Shown: one piece after another, positions 23,575 to 32,338 of the stretch
Numbering within the stretch: the stretch's first letter is position 1
Layout: every line of letters begins with the position of its first letter
From: Palsa-295 sp963781105
GTDB lineage: Bacteria; Acidobacteriota; Terriglobia; Acidiferrales; UBA7541
Direction of reading: 5' to 3'
DNA: 64,000 bases
Assembly (NCBI GenBank): GCA_963781105.1
Contig: CAWAED010000003.1
Coordinates: 868,001 to 932,000, forward strand
Notes under the pieces: generated by a model
Told to the model about the DNA's origin: nothing
The model's database searches: none
The model's input: the letters and a program-made list of their open reading frames with translations, nothing else
Made by a program: the position numbers and the translations under genes

Positions 23575-24411
23575 ATGATGGGGAAAATCTCTAGTTTTAC
23601 GATGGCAGTTTGTATTTTTGCGCTGGCCGCGCTGTTTTCCGCGGGCCGCGCGGCGGCGCAAGCCGACTACACCGTCATCAACGTTGAGGATGGCGGCGCA
23701 ATCGCCGGCACCGTGAAATGGTCCGGGCCTGTTCCTAAAATTCCCAAGCTGGCGATCACCAAGAATCCCGAGGTCTGCGATCCCGACTCGCTAAAGACGC
23801 GTGACCTGGAGCGGCTGCTGATCAATCCGGATGGGAACGGCGTCGCGAATACCGTGGTTTATCTGCGCGGGATCACCAAAGGCAAAGCCCTGGACATGCC
23901 CGAGGCGCGCGAAACGTTGAACCAGAAAACCTGCCGTTATGTGCCGCACATCATGATCGTGCCGCAAGGCAAGCCGCTCAAAATCGAGAGCACTGATCCC
24001 GTGCTGCACACCGTGCAGATGTTTGGCGCCTCCAGCAACAATATTCCTTTCCCTTTCCAGAACCAGTTCATCCCGGTGATGATGAACCATAACGGCGTGG
24101 TGGAATTGAAATGCAACGCCGGGCACGTGTGGATGAACGCGAACGTCCTGATCGTGAAGCATCCTTATTATGCGGTGACCGACGATCACGGGTCGTTTAA
24201 GCTCTCGGACGTTCCTCCGGGCGAATACGAGATCGTGGCGTGGCACGAGGGTTGGCAGGTGCTGTCCGAGGCGAAAGTGCTGGATGTGGGCGCGCAAGTG
24301 GAAGTGAAACGCCCGATTTACAGCACGCCGGCGACGTGGGCGAAGAAAGTAACGGTGAAGCCGGGCGAGCCTACCGTGGTGGATTTCACAATTTCCGAGA
24401 AGCACGAATAG
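23575..24411 (+). CDS. Secreted cupredoxin-like protein with regulatory-like beta domain
   Basis: 278 residues. Signal peptide (about 1-28, ends AAAQA). Residues 40-200 form a plastocyanin/azurin-like fold as in 'methylamine utilisation' type proteins: the copper-site candidates are His in DPVLHTVQMF (about 147) and Cys, His and Met in LKCNAGHVWMN (about 181-188). The C-terminal part (AVTDDHGSFKLSDVPPGEYE) is a carboxypeptidase-regulatory-like beta sandwich. Probably a periplasmic or exported electron carrier, or a copper-binding structural protein. GAGG precedes the ATG; a GTG at 23560 is less likely. It converges with the next gene. Confidence 0.72.
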   Translation: MMGKISSFTMAVCIFALAALFSAGRAAAQADYTVINVEDGGAIAGTVKWSGPVPKIPKLAITKNPEVCDPDSLKTRDLERLLINPDGNGVANTVVYLRGITKGKALDMPEARETLNQKTCRYVPHIMIVPQGKPLKIESTDPVLHTVQMFGASSNNIPFPFQNQFIPVMMNHNGVVELKCNAGHVWMNANVLIVKHPYYAVTDDHGSFKLSDVPPGEYEIVAWHEGWQVLSEAKVLDVGAQVEVKRPIYSTPATWAKKVTVKPGEPTVVDFTISEKHE

Positions 24412-24432
24412 TCCGAAGCAGGCGGGCTTCCG

Positions 24433-25164
24433 CTATATCGGACATCTGGCAAACCATCTTCCGTCGCGTTGCTGCAGAGTACATTTGAACGAGAAGGCGC
24501 GAAAAATAGTTCCGTCAGCCGGTGCGGAATCCCGCTCTCGCTTAATGGGCCCTGCCGCGCTCAAATCCTTTAGCGCCTCCGCCGAATCGTGCGACTCCTG
24601 GCACGGGAGCAGTCGTTCTTCCGTTGCGCCCTCTATCGGACCGGGATCGGTATTTGTGGCGCGCTGCTGGTCCCAGCTGCTGCCGTCCGCGAATTCAACG
24701 GAGCTCACTTGCACAAAGGCCCGCAAGCAGCTACAGCCGCCCTTCGCGCCGACAAAAAGCAACTGGTAACCGTTCAAGCCCGCGACGTGAGCCTGGCCTT
24801 CCGCACCGGGCGCGATCATATTTTCGTTGGGCCACATGCGATCTTGGCCCGTCACCCCTGGACCAAAATCCCCTGCAAGCGGAGCTGATTCAAGTTTATT
24901 GGAGGGGTTTGCACCGACGATGCGCACACGAAACCAGTACGCGCGGGTGGCCTGGGTGGACAAAATGCGAAGCACGACGATCGGGTAGCCGTCCAGTTTC
25001 TCCGGCATTTTGAATCCAACGATCTGTAACGGACCAGCCTGCCCGGGGACGCGCAACTCCACTGTGGCGGTGAGATCATTGCCATTTCCCAGCGGCGGAA
25101 CTGCAGGCGTGCCGGGAGCAAACAGGATAGCGGTGATACCTATCGCAAGCGCTGAGATTCGCAT
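24433..25164 (-). CDS. Secreted protein of unknown function
   Basis: 243 residues. Signal peptide MRISALAIGITAILFAPGTP. The body has beta-strand-like runs (LTATVELRVPGQAGPLQIVG) and a Cys cluster KGGCSCLRAF, then a low-complexity C-terminus ending FKCTLQQRDGRWFARCPI. No family recognised. Its end lies 21 bases from that of the cupredoxin-like gene (convergent). Confidence 0.55.
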   Translation of the reverse strand: MRISALAIGITAILFAPGTPAVPPLGNGNDLTATVELRVPGQAGPLQIVGFKMPEKLDGYPIVVLRILSTQATRAYWFRVRIVGANPSNKLESAPLAGDFGPGVTGQDRMWPNENMIAPGAEGQAHVAGLNGYQLLFVGAKGGCSCLRAFVQVSSVEFADGSSWDQQRATNTDPGPIEGATEERLLPCQESHDSAEALKDLSAAGPIKRERDSAPADGTIFRAFSFKCTLQQRDGRWFARCPI

Positions 25165-25340
25165 TCTGCCATCCTCCGACGCGGGCTCGGAACGACGAGT
25201 GACGAAAACAGCCGAGTCGAGGGTACAACCGTTACGTGGCTTGTGAAAGGTCTCGGTAAAAGACTCGCCGCTCGCTGCCCATTGCTCATACCCCTGAAAT
25301 TATCTTCATGCTATAGCGTATAGACCTTTAGGAGACGCCG

Positions 25341-25937
25341 ATGCTGCCGGTGCCGTTTGTGGGTCCGCACATTTACGATGCGATTTTCATCGCGTCGTAT
25401 GTTTGCTGGTTGCTTTTCGAGTTTGTCACCGGTGCGTCACGAAAATCGCGCGATCCGAAACGGGCGCGGGACCGCGGCTCGTTTTTCTTTCTGGTGGCAA
25501 TGATTTGGCTCGGGATCGGGCTGGAGTTTGTGTGCGTCTTTCGATTCCAGCAAGCCGCGATTCCCTGGATGCGCACTGAGATTTTCTTTCTAGGGATTGC
25601 GTTGATGTGGGCGGGGATTGCGTTTCGCTATTACGCGATGCGGGTGCTGGGGCGTTACTTCACGTTTCAGGTGGATGTGCATTCGGGGCAGACCGTGATC
25701 GAGGCGGGGCCGTACCGGTATGTGCGGCATCCGTCTTATTCCGGGGCGTTGGTTACGGTGATTGGGTTCGGATTGAGTTTGGGAAATTGGGCGGGGCTAC
25801 TGGCGCTCGTGACCTGCGTGGGGATTGGTTACGCGTATCGAATCCAGGTGGAAGAGGACGCGCTCGTTGGGGCATTGGGCGAACCTTACAAGCAATACAT
25901 GGGGCGGACGCAGCGGCTGGTGCCGTTCGTGCTTTAA
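25341..25937 (+). CDS. Isoprenylcysteine carboxyl methyltransferase (ICMT)-family membrane protein
   Basis: 198 residues, about five membrane helices. The conserved C-terminal core QTVIEAGPYRYVRHPSYSGA and EEDALVGALGEPYKQYMGRT is the SAM-binding signature shared by ICMT and related bacterial membrane methyltransferases (PEMT/ICMT superfamily). Bacteria lack prenylated Ras-type proteins, so the true substrate is unknown (lipid or small molecule). TTAGGAG lies about eight bases before the ATG. The stop overlaps the stop of the convergent small gene on the other strand. Confidence 0.88.
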   Translation: MLPVPFVGPHIYDAIFIASYVCWLLFEFVTGASRKSRDPKRARDRGSFFFLVAMIWLGIGLEFVCVFRFQQAAIPWMRTEIFFLGIALMWAGIAFRYYAMRVLGRYFTFQVDVHSGQTVIEAGPYRYVRHPSYSGALVTVIGFGLSLGNWAGLLALVTCVGIGYAYRIQVEEDALVGALGEPYKQYMGRTQRLVPFVL

Positions 25938-26089
25938 TCGGTGTCCGGTTGCTTCGATTTGTCTTTCGCGGAATCCAGCGGCGAGTGGAAGCCCGAGAGG
26001 TTTCCGGGTCCCTTGATAACGGTCATGCTGCCGACCTTCGGTAGTTTCTGACTGCGCAGCTTCAGCTTGCGTGGCTTCCCAAGAGGCAT
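25934..26089 (-). CDS. Basic mini-protein (51 aa)
   Basis: ATG at 26089 with AGGA about eight bases upstream; 51 residues starting MPLGKPRKLKLRSQKLPKV and ending DKSKQPDTD. Basic N-terminal half, hydrophilic C-terminal half. It shares a general Lys-rich style (KLKLRSQKL) with the mini-proteins at 4.8-5.4 kb but not their HTK motif, so I do not group them. Its stop overlaps the ICMT stop. Tentative. Confidence 0.4.
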   Translation of the reverse strand: MPLGKPRKLKLRSQKLPKVGSMTVIKGPGNLSGFHSPLDSAKDKSKQPDTD

Positions 26090-26358
26090 GGTGAATTCCT
26101 GGTCCGTAGCAGTCGCTTCGTGACCCGCGAAGCGTGGCAATATTCAACAACAGCTTGTTGCGTTTAGGCAAGTGCTCTCAAGTGGTAGCAAGGTCGACCC
26201 GCCGATCTTGGGCGACGGCGACATCTCTTCCGCTCGAGCACAGGACGGTAGTCCGAGTGGCCTTGCTTACAGGTATCGCTCAATGACGTATTCTAGTGAT
26301 ACAATCCGCGCGTCCAACAAGACACCTTTTGGAGTGACATACTCGAACTGAGCGATTG

Positions 26359-26886
26359 ATGAGCGGGCGGCGGCAAATTGTCGAGGTGCTTCGCGGCGAC
26401 ACTGAAAAGCTCGACGAATTGTATTTTCAGCTCGGCGACGTATTGGACGTCAAAGCCAGCATAATACTGGTATTAGTGACTTTACTCGGAGCGGTTTCGG
26501 GACAAGTACTTGCCTTACACGGACTCTCTCCTGCACTCAAATTCCTACAAGTGATTTCTGTCCTGAGCCTCGGATTCGCTGTCATTCTGACAATCCTCGC
26601 GCTAAGAATTTCACGATTTTACGCCTCGCCGTTGCCAAGCGACTGGGCGGAAAATCTTCTCGATTGGCACACATACTACTCTGAATATCCTGATTCCGAG
26701 AATTTGATCTGGGATCACTTCACGCAGGTTCGAGATGAACTTACGCGCGAGAGAGTGACGAAGAATCGCGCACTTACGCAACAAAAATCTGGACTAAATA
26801 AGTGGGCATTACGCGCAACGACTCTTGCACTCGCGTTCGAATTTCTGAGTTTAATGTTGCTCGGGCTAACTTACCACCAAAGCTAG
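26359..26886 (+). CDS. Membrane protein with three helices, unknown function
   Basis: 175 residues. Helices at about 34-54 (ASIILVLVTLLGAVSGQVLA), 64-88 and 152-172, with a cytoplasmic-looking charged region between the second and third (HTYYSEYPDSENLIWDHFTQ). 'LDVKASIILVL' followed by paired helices recalls the membrane parts of some defence effectors (Pycsar/SLATT type), but no cyclase partner is near, so I leave it unnamed. ATG 26359 is preceded by TTG 26356. The 269 bases upstream are gene-free. Confidence 0.55.
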   Translation: MSGRRQIVEVLRGDTEKLDELYFQLGDVLDVKASIILVLVTLLGAVSGQVLALHGLSPALKFLQVISVLSLGFAVILTILALRISRFYASPLPSDWAENLLDWHTYYSEYPDSENLIWDHFTQVRDELTRERVTKNRALTQQKSGLNKWALRATTLALAFEFLSLMLLGLTYHQS

Positions 26887-27056
26887 GCGCTTTTTTCGAC
26901 AGTCGAATTGCGAGGGCGCTGTGGCGGTGGAGGCGTTTGGACGTGGGTTTCTGGCGTGGGTCGCAAAACCGGCTCTTCCATGCGCTGTGGCTGTGTGTTT
27001 GGCACGTGTCACCTTCTAACTAACGCATTATATCACATAAAGACTATAGGCTGTGC

Positions 27057-28349
27057 TCACGCGGCGGCGCCTGTTAGGCGCGGGAGCAGAAGGTGGAAGA
27101 ACTTTTCTGGGTTCACGCCTACGGCTACCTTTGAGTTGGGCTTGAATGGTTCTTCGGGGGCGCTGGGGCCTGGCATGCTGGTGTCCATCGGCGGCGATTT
27201 GCGGACTGGAGCGTGGCCGTCGTAGCCGAGGGTTTGGCCGGCGGTCCATTCGCCTTCGGTTTCGACTTCGACGTAATAGTCTTTCAGGGTGATCACATCG
27301 GGGTCAATCAACGACGCGATCGTCAGCGGATCGTGCATCGTGATCGCCGTCACTTCCCCGCCCTTCCGCATGCGCTCGTAGGTAGCGCGCATGACTTTGC
27401 CTGCCGTCTGGCTGACTGGATTCTGTGCGGCTTCGAGTTGCTGGATTTGCGGCTCGGTGAGCTGACATTTGCGCGTGACGTCCAGGCCGACCATGGTCAG
27501 CGGGATTTCGGCGTCGAAGACGATGCGCGCCGCTTCGGGGTCAACGTACAGATTGAATTCCGCCGCGGGTGTCATGTTGCCTCCGGAAAGCGAGCCGCCC
27601 ATGATGGCGACTTGCGGAATCATCGCGGCAAGCTCGGGATCGCTGCGCAGGGCGAGCGCGACGTTGGTGAGCGGGCCCACAGCGACGATGGTGATTTCGC
27701 CGGGATTTTCGCGGACGATGCGGCGAATGATTTCGGGTGCGGTTTCGCGCACCGGCTTGATTTTCGGCTCGGGAAAATCCACTCCGGCGAGGCCGTTCGC
27801 GCCGTGAACGTGGCCAGCCGTGACCAGGCGACGCAGCAGAGGATGGCTCGCACCGGCAGCGACAGGCACGTCGGGGCGACCCGCGATTTCGACGAGACGC
27901 AGCGCATTCGGCAGCGTGAATTCAAGCGGCACGTTGCCGCAGACGGGCGTGATCGCTTCGACTTTCAGCTCGGGCGAGCGGAGGGCGAGGAAGATCGCCA
28001 TCATGTCGTCGATGCCGGGGTCGGTATCCAGGATGATGCGGCGCGGTTTGGCGGAAGCGGCGGCGCGCGTAGACGCTGGCGAAGCGGCGGCGTTGGAGCT
28101 GACGCGTGCGGAGGGCGCTTTTGCATCGTTGCGCGCGGCGGGATGATTGGTTTCGCCAGGCGCGGATTCGTGCGCGGATGCGGGGAGTTGCGTGGCAAGA
28201 CCGCCGATGGCGCCAGCGATTGCGAGGCCTGTGGAATTGGAGAGAAATTTGCGGCGGGTCCAGCGGGTCGGCGTTTGCGCCGCGGCAACAACGTCAGCGC
28301 GATTTTCGTTTGTGCGCGAATTGTTTTCTGGTTGCAGGTTGCGATTCAT
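27057..28349 (-). CDS. Tat-exported inosine-uridine nucleoside hydrolase
   Basis: 430 residues. N-terminal twin-arginine signal RRKFLSNSTGLAIAGAIGG (about 31-50), then a long Ala/Ser/Pro linker to about 100, then the catalytic domain: DTDPGIDDMMAIFLA (calcium-binding Asp cluster, about 107), ITIVAVGPLTNVALALR, IMGGSL..PAAEFNLYVDPEAA and the later HDP motif MHDPLTIA. These proteins hydrolyse ribonucleosides to base and ribose; this one acts outside the cytoplasm for salvage. The start at 28349 gives MNRNLQPEN; an upstream start at 28505 adds a non-signal segment. The 170 bases downstream are empty. Confidence 0.92.
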   Translation of the reverse strand: MNRNLQPENNSRTNENRADVVAAAQTPTRWTRRKFLSNSTGLAIAGAIGGLATQLPASAHESAPGETNHPAARNDAKAPSARVSSNAAASPASTRAAASAKPRRIILDTDPGIDDMMAIFLALRSPELKVEAITPVCGNVPLEFTLPNALRLVEIAGRPDVPVAAGASHPLLRRLVTAGHVHGANGLAGVDFPEPKIKPVRETAPEIIRRIVRENPGEITIVAVGPLTNVALALRSDPELAAMIPQVAIMGGSLSGGNMTPAAEFNLYVDPEAARIVFDAEIPLTMVGLDVTRKCQLTEPQIQQLEAAQNPVSQTAGKVMRATYERMRKGGEVTAITMHDPLTIASLIDPDVITLKDYYVEVETEGEWTAGQTLGYDGHAPVRKSPPMDTSMPGPSAPEEPFKPNSKVAVGVNPEKFFHLLLPRLTGAAA

Positions 28350-28516
28350 GGTGACGATCCCCCCGTTTGCACAAGAAGAGTGCGGCGGGGATTCTAGCGC
28401 GACGAGGAAAACGATGGATAGGAATAAATGATTCGGGCGGAGGTGTACCATCGGCGGCGAAAAGGCGGACGGATTCGCCGGCGTTCGCGGCGGTCGCTGT
28501 CGCAAGGGTGATTAGC

Positions 28517-29347
28517 GTGTCAGATGGACACAATCCGTTGGCGGGTCGCGGTGCGGCGGGGCTGCCTGACGTTTGGACCGTGATCGCGATTGCGATTGCG
28601 GCTACGGTTTGTGGCGACTTGATTCATGAAGCATTGGGGCACGGCGGTGCTTGCGTGCTAACGGGCGGGCACGTTCTGGGGCTTTCGAGCGTTTATTTCG
28701 ATTGCGATCGCGATACGCGGATCGTGGCGGCGGGCGGCACGATTGCAAATTTCGTCGCGGGGGTTTTGTGTTTTGCTGCTTCACGGATAGTTCGGCGGGC
28801 GCCGCGGCTGCGTTATTTTCTGTGGCTATTAATGACGATTAATTTGCTCGAGGTGGGTGGCTATTTTCTTTTTTCCGGTGTGGGGAATATTGGAGATTGG
28901 GCTCGGGTGATCCAGGGATTGCAGCCGTCTTGGGCGTGGCATCTTGGATTGATCGTGGCCGGCGCGATTTCCTATTCGTATTTTGTGTGGTTATCACTGC
29001 TGGAGCTGCGGCCGTTTCTCGGTCCGGAAGGCGAGATGCGCTTGCGGCGGGCGCGGCGGTTGACGCAGATTCCTTATTTCACCGACGGAATTCTTTCTTG
29101 CATTGCGGGATTGTTCAATCCCGTGGGGATGCTGCTGGTGGCGATTTCGGCGGCTGCGGCGTCGTTTGGCGGCGCGTCGGGGCTCGCTTGGATGGGATTG
29201 CTATTGCGTGGGCCGCGCGTGCGCAGTACGGAACTTCAGATGCCGGAGATTACGCGGAGCTGGGGATGGATTCTTGCCGCAGTCGCTCTTGCCCTTTTGT
29301 TCATTGATGTGATGGGTCCTGGATTCAGGTGGCCGGCGAATAAGTAG
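28517..29347 (+). CDS. Polytopic membrane protein with HEALGHG motif
   Basis: 276 residues from GTG 28517 (AAGGG eight bases upstream); GTG at 28508 is an alternative. About seven membrane helices. The second half of helix 1 contains LIHEALGHGGACVLTGGH, close to but not the same as the HExxH of site-2 (M50) proteases (three residues between Glu and His instead of two). A later loop has AAGGTIANFVAGVLCF, and FNPVGMLLVAISAAAAS resembles the second half of M50-like folds. Possibly a degenerate or unusual intramembrane metallo-protein; function unknown. Divergent from the nucleoside hydrolase. Confidence 0.6.
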   Translation: MSDGHNPLAGRGAAGLPDVWTVIAIAIAATVCGDLIHEALGHGGACVLTGGHVLGLSSVYFDCDRDTRIVAAGGTIANFVAGVLCFAASRIVRRAPRLRYFLWLLMTINLLEVGGYFLFSGVGNIGDWARVIQGLQPSWAWHLGLIVAGAISYSYFVWLSLLELRPFLGPEGEMRLRRARRLTQIPYFTDGILSCIAGLFNPVGMLLVAISAAAASFGGASGLAWMGLLLRGPRVRSTELQMPEITRSWGWILAAVALALLFIDVMGPGFRWPANK

Positions 29348-29373
29348 CGCCAGCGCTCCAAGGGCCAGCCGCG

Positions 29374-29425
29374 TCCCAGAAAGTTCGACTCCAACGGCTG
29401 GCGCACTAAAGTGCGCCGCTACAAA
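29374..29425. repeat. Dispersed repeat R2, partial copy
   Basis: GCCAGCCG..CGGCTGGC palindrome followed by GGCGCACTAAAGTGCGCCGCTACAAA, the right half of the R2 element found at 37314, 42259 and 43844. Confidence 0.6.
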
Positions 29426-29500
29426 GGCGCGCTCCACCCAACCTTGTGGTGAACATTTTTTGTGCGCTTGCGTATATTTTTACGGATGGAGGCGGAAGCG

Positions 29501-31024
29501 ATGAGGCGGGCCTATCTGTTTGGCGCGATTTGCGTCGCGATTTCTGCGCTGGCGGCGGGTGGGCAAGATGTGGCTGTGAAGCGCTTGGACGGCAGTACGA
29601 TCGCGCCGTCTGAAATTGATGCCGAAGTCACGCGGGTGATGCGCGGCGCGGAAGTTCCCGGCGCGGCGATTGCGATTTTCAACGACGGTAGAGTGGCGTA
29701 TTTGAAGGCTTACGGAGTTCGCGACAAGGACAACAATTTACCGCTCACTGCGAATTCGGTGATGACTGCTGCTTCGTGGAGCAAGGTCGCGTTCGCGTAC
29801 ATCGTGATGCAGCTTGTGCAAGAGGGACGGCTGGACCTCGACAAGCCTGTTTACGAATACCTGCCGAAACCCTTGCCGGAATATCCGAACTACACCGATC
29901 TGGCAGGCGATCCACGCTACAAGAAAATTACGGCGCGGATGCTGCTGGATCATTCCAGCGGTTTTCCGAATTGGCGGTGGGCCAATCAGAACCGCAAGCT
30001 GAACATCAATTTCGAGCCGGGCGCGCGTTTTGCGTACTCAGGCGAAGGAATTGATTTGCTGCAACTGGTGGTGGAGACGATCACCGGGAAGCCGCTGAAA
30101 GAATTGATGCAGAAGCGAGTTTTCGAGCCGCTGGGTATGACGCGTACGAGCATGATGTGGCAAAGCCGCTTCGATTCGGATTTCGCGAATGGATATGACG
30201 AGTACGACCGCTCGCCGGGGCCGGAGAAGCGCAAGACGTCGGATGCGGCGGGGTCCATGCAGACCACTCCCGCGGATTTCGCGCGCTTCATGGAAGCGGT
30301 GATGCAGGATCCAGCGCCCGCGGGACACGGATTGCTCGCGCGCAAAACGCGCGAAATGATGTTCAGTCCGCAGATCCAGATTTATTCCAAACACGAGTTC
30401 CCTTCCCTGGACGACGAAACGACGGATGAAAACAAAGCGATTCGTTTGAGCTATGGACTGGCTTGGGGGCTTTACTGGACGCCCTATGGGAAGGCGTTTT
30501 TCAAGGAAGGGCACGACGAGGGTTGGCGGAACTATGCGGTCTGTTTCGACGGCAAAAAGACGGGCATGTTTATTATGACCAACAGCTCGAACGGCGAGGG
30601 GATTTACAAGGATTTGCTCGAGACCCTGCTTAAGGATCCTTATACACCTATCGAATGGGAAGGATTCACTCCGTACGATAAGTTGCCGCCGCGGCCGGCG
30701 TTGAAACAGCACAAGGTGGTTGTGGTGGATGCGAAAGTGCTGGGGCGCTACGGGCTGCCGCCGAATATCGTGCTGACGATTACGCGCAGCGGAAATCATC
30801 TGGCAGTGCAGGAAAATGACGAGTCGGTGCAGCAATTGCTGGCGGAGGGGCCGCGCGCGTTCTTCTCCGAAACGGCGGACGATGAGTACACGTTTGAAGT
30901 GGACGCTCAGGGCCGCGCGACAGCGATGACTTTGCACACCGAAGGCCGGGATATCCCGATTAACAGTTTGTTGAAAAATTTAGATTTCGAAGTATTTTCG
31001 TTCGCAGTTTTGAGTTTTCGCTGA
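29501..31024 (+). CDS. Secreted serine hydrolase (beta-lactamase class C-like), C-terminus replaced by IS
   Basis: 507 residues as read. Signal peptide MRRAYLFGAICVAISALAAG. Beta-lactamase/transpeptidase fold with SxxK at Ser92-Lys95 (AASWSKVAF), the Tyr motif FAYSGEGIDLLQLV (about 179) and a KTG equivalent HDEGW (about 337). The catalytic domain is complete, followed by a C-terminal domain. GGAGG lies nine bases before the ATG. After GRDIPI the last 21 codons come from the end of an insertion sequence; without it the frame would read KRIQ-stop at 32252. Loss is only the last four residues, so the enzyme may still work. Likely a peptidase or esterase. Confidence 0.85.
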   Translation: MRRAYLFGAICVAISALAAGGQDVAVKRLDGSTIAPSEIDAEVTRVMRGAEVPGAAIAIFNDGRVAYLKAYGVRDKDNNLPLTANSVMTAASWSKVAFAYIVMQLVQEGRLDLDKPVYEYLPKPLPEYPNYTDLAGDPRYKKITARMLLDHSSGFPNWRWANQNRKLNINFEPGARFAYSGEGIDLLQLVVETITGKPLKELMQKRVFEPLGMTRTSMMWQSRFDSDFANGYDEYDRSPGPEKRKTSDAAGSMQTTPADFARFMEAVMQDPAPAGHGLLARKTREMMFSPQIQIYSKHEFPSLDDETTDENKAIRLSYGLAWGLYWTPYGKAFFKEGHDEGWRNYAVCFDGKKTGMFIMTNSSNGEGIYKDLLETLLKDPYTPIEWEGFTPYDKLPPRPALKQHKVVVVDAKVLGRYGLPPNIVLTITRSGNHLAVQENDESVQQLLAEGPRAFFSETADDEYTFEVDAQGRATAMTLHTEGRDIPINSLLKNLDFEVFSFAVLSFR

Positions 31025-32235
31025 ATTGTAAGGGAGTCGTTTGGGTTTGTTCTGCCTGCTCAGCCGATCCGAACCGAGACTTCCTTCATGCTCTGGCCAT
31101 CAGGTTTCGCAATCGGCACAGGTTGTAGGCCGCCCCCGTGAAGGTAAACAGCCACCCCACCTTGTCGATTCCTCTCAACTTCACCTTCTTTAGCATCCCA
31201 ACCATCTTCATCCACCCGAAAGATTGTTCCACTCGTTTTCTCTTCCGCTGACTCACCTCGTACCCCGCATGCCGTGTGGTCCGCTCGTCTATCGCGCTCC
31301 TGCGATTGCTCGTGTTCTGCGCCACATGCGGGGTGATGTTCATCCCGCGCAGTTCTCGCACGAATTCTCGGGTGTCGTAATTCTTGTCTCCTCCCAACGT
31401 CACTCGCTTTCCCGGCGGGACAGCCTCGGCCATGAGCAGCGCAGCATCTCGCTCCGCTCTTCCGTTCGCCTCCGTCAGAAACGTCTGCAGCAAGAGTCCG
31501 TTGCGGTTTTCCATCAATACATGCCCCATATAACTCAGCTTCGCCTGGCTTCCTCGGGACTTCGTCCACAACCTGGCATCGGGATCCGTGGTCGATTCAT
31601 GGGTCTGGTTCTTTCGCTTTTCCCCTTTGAAGTCGACGTCTCCTCCCGGTCCAGCGGGCTTCCCACTCCCATCCTTCGGTCGGAAACTCTTGTGACTGGC
31701 CCAGGCCTCAATCAGCGTCCCATCTACCGTGAAATGTTCATCGGACATAAACGGCCTGGCTCTCTCCAGCACCCGCTGGAAAAACGTCTCGGCGACCTCT
31801 TCATTCAGCAAGCGCTCCCGATTTTTGCTGTACACCGCGTGATTCCACACCACCTCGTCCATCTCCATCCCCACGAACCACCGGAATAGCAGGTTGTACT
31901 GCAGTTGCTCGATCAGCATTCGTTCGCTGCGGACCGAATAGAAAATCTGCAACAGCAGAGACCGAAACAGCCGCTCCGGCGGTATCGACGGCCGCCCCAC
32001 GTCGGAGTACAACTTCGCAAACTGCGGCGACATTTCCTTCAGGATCTCATCGACCATCTTGCGGATCGGTCGCAACGGATGGTCCGCCGGGACTCTCTTC
32101 TCTGGCGAAACGTAGCTGAACATTCCTTCCTGCTGGTTATCGTCTCCGCGCATTCACTCGCCTCCTTGACCTTCTGTACTTCAGACGAGTTCTTTCAATT
32201 AAAGTTGCGGAAGAAATGGGTTTTTCAACAAGCTG
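30964..32235 (-). mobile_element. Insertion sequence, IS5/IS1182-type, 1272 bp, intact
   Basis: Bounded by inverted repeats CAGTTTGTTGAAAAA (30964) and, as the reverse complement at 32235, CAGCTTGTTGAAAAA (14 of 15 identical). Both ends are flanked by TTAA (30960-30963 and 32236-32239), a four-base target duplication. It carries one transposase on the minus strand. It sits in the very end of the serine hydrolase gene. Ends and duplication are intact, so the insertion looks recent. Confidence 0.85.
31086..32153 (-). CDS. DDE transposase of the IS5/IS1182-type element
   Basis: 355 residues. N-terminal DUF772-type segment (RPIRKMVDEILKEMSPQF to GRPSIPPERLFRSLLLQIFY), then the DDE domain: first Asp in HFTVDGTLIEAWAS (about 145), second in LGGDKNYDTREFV (about 258) and the Glu of RVEQSFGWMK (about 318, with the E-x6-K signature). 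Full length and without interruptions, so likely active. It cuts and joins DNA at the element's inverted repeats. Confidence 0.92.
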   Translation of the reverse strand: MRGDDNQQEGMFSYVSPEKRVPADHPLRPIRKMVDEILKEMSPQFAKLYSDVGRPSIPPERLFRSLLLQIFYSVRSERMLIEQLQYNLLFRWFVGMEMDEVVWNHAVYSKNRERLLNEEVAETFFQRVLERARPFMSDEHFTVDGTLIEAWASHKSFRPKDGSGKPAGPGGDVDFKGEKRKNQTHESTTDPDARLWTKSRGSQAKLSYMGHVLMENRNGLLLQTFLTEANGRAERDAALLMAEAVPPGKRVTLGGDKNYDTREFVRELRGMNITPHVAQNTSNRRSAIDERTTRHAGYEVSQRKRKRVEQSFGWMKMVGMLKKVKLRGIDKVGWLFTFTGAAYNLCRLRNLMARA

Positions 32236-32304
32236 TTAAGCGCATTCAGTAAAAGCTGCCGCTTGCCATGCCTGCACTGGTCATACACCAGGCGAAGAAG
32301 AGGG

Positions 32305-32332
32305 TTGATTTTGGTAACGTATATGGTACTAT
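32305..32332 (+). promoter_or_regulatory. Promoter of the first toxin-antitoxin pair
   Basis: TTGATT (32305-32310), 16 bases, TACTAT (32327-32332). The expected start is near 32339, the first base of the toxin GTG, and no Shine-Dalgarno precedes it, so the message is probably leaderless. Confidence 0.45.
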
Positions 32333-32338
32333 AGCTCA

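Noticed and set aside
26359..26886. Pycsar/SLATT-type defence effector
   Set aside because: Topology only partly fits and no nucleotide cyclase or sensor gene adjoins.
27213..28397. 394-codon plus-strand open frame
   Set aside because: Antisense shadow of the nucleoside hydrolase; GC-rich codon bias keeps it open.
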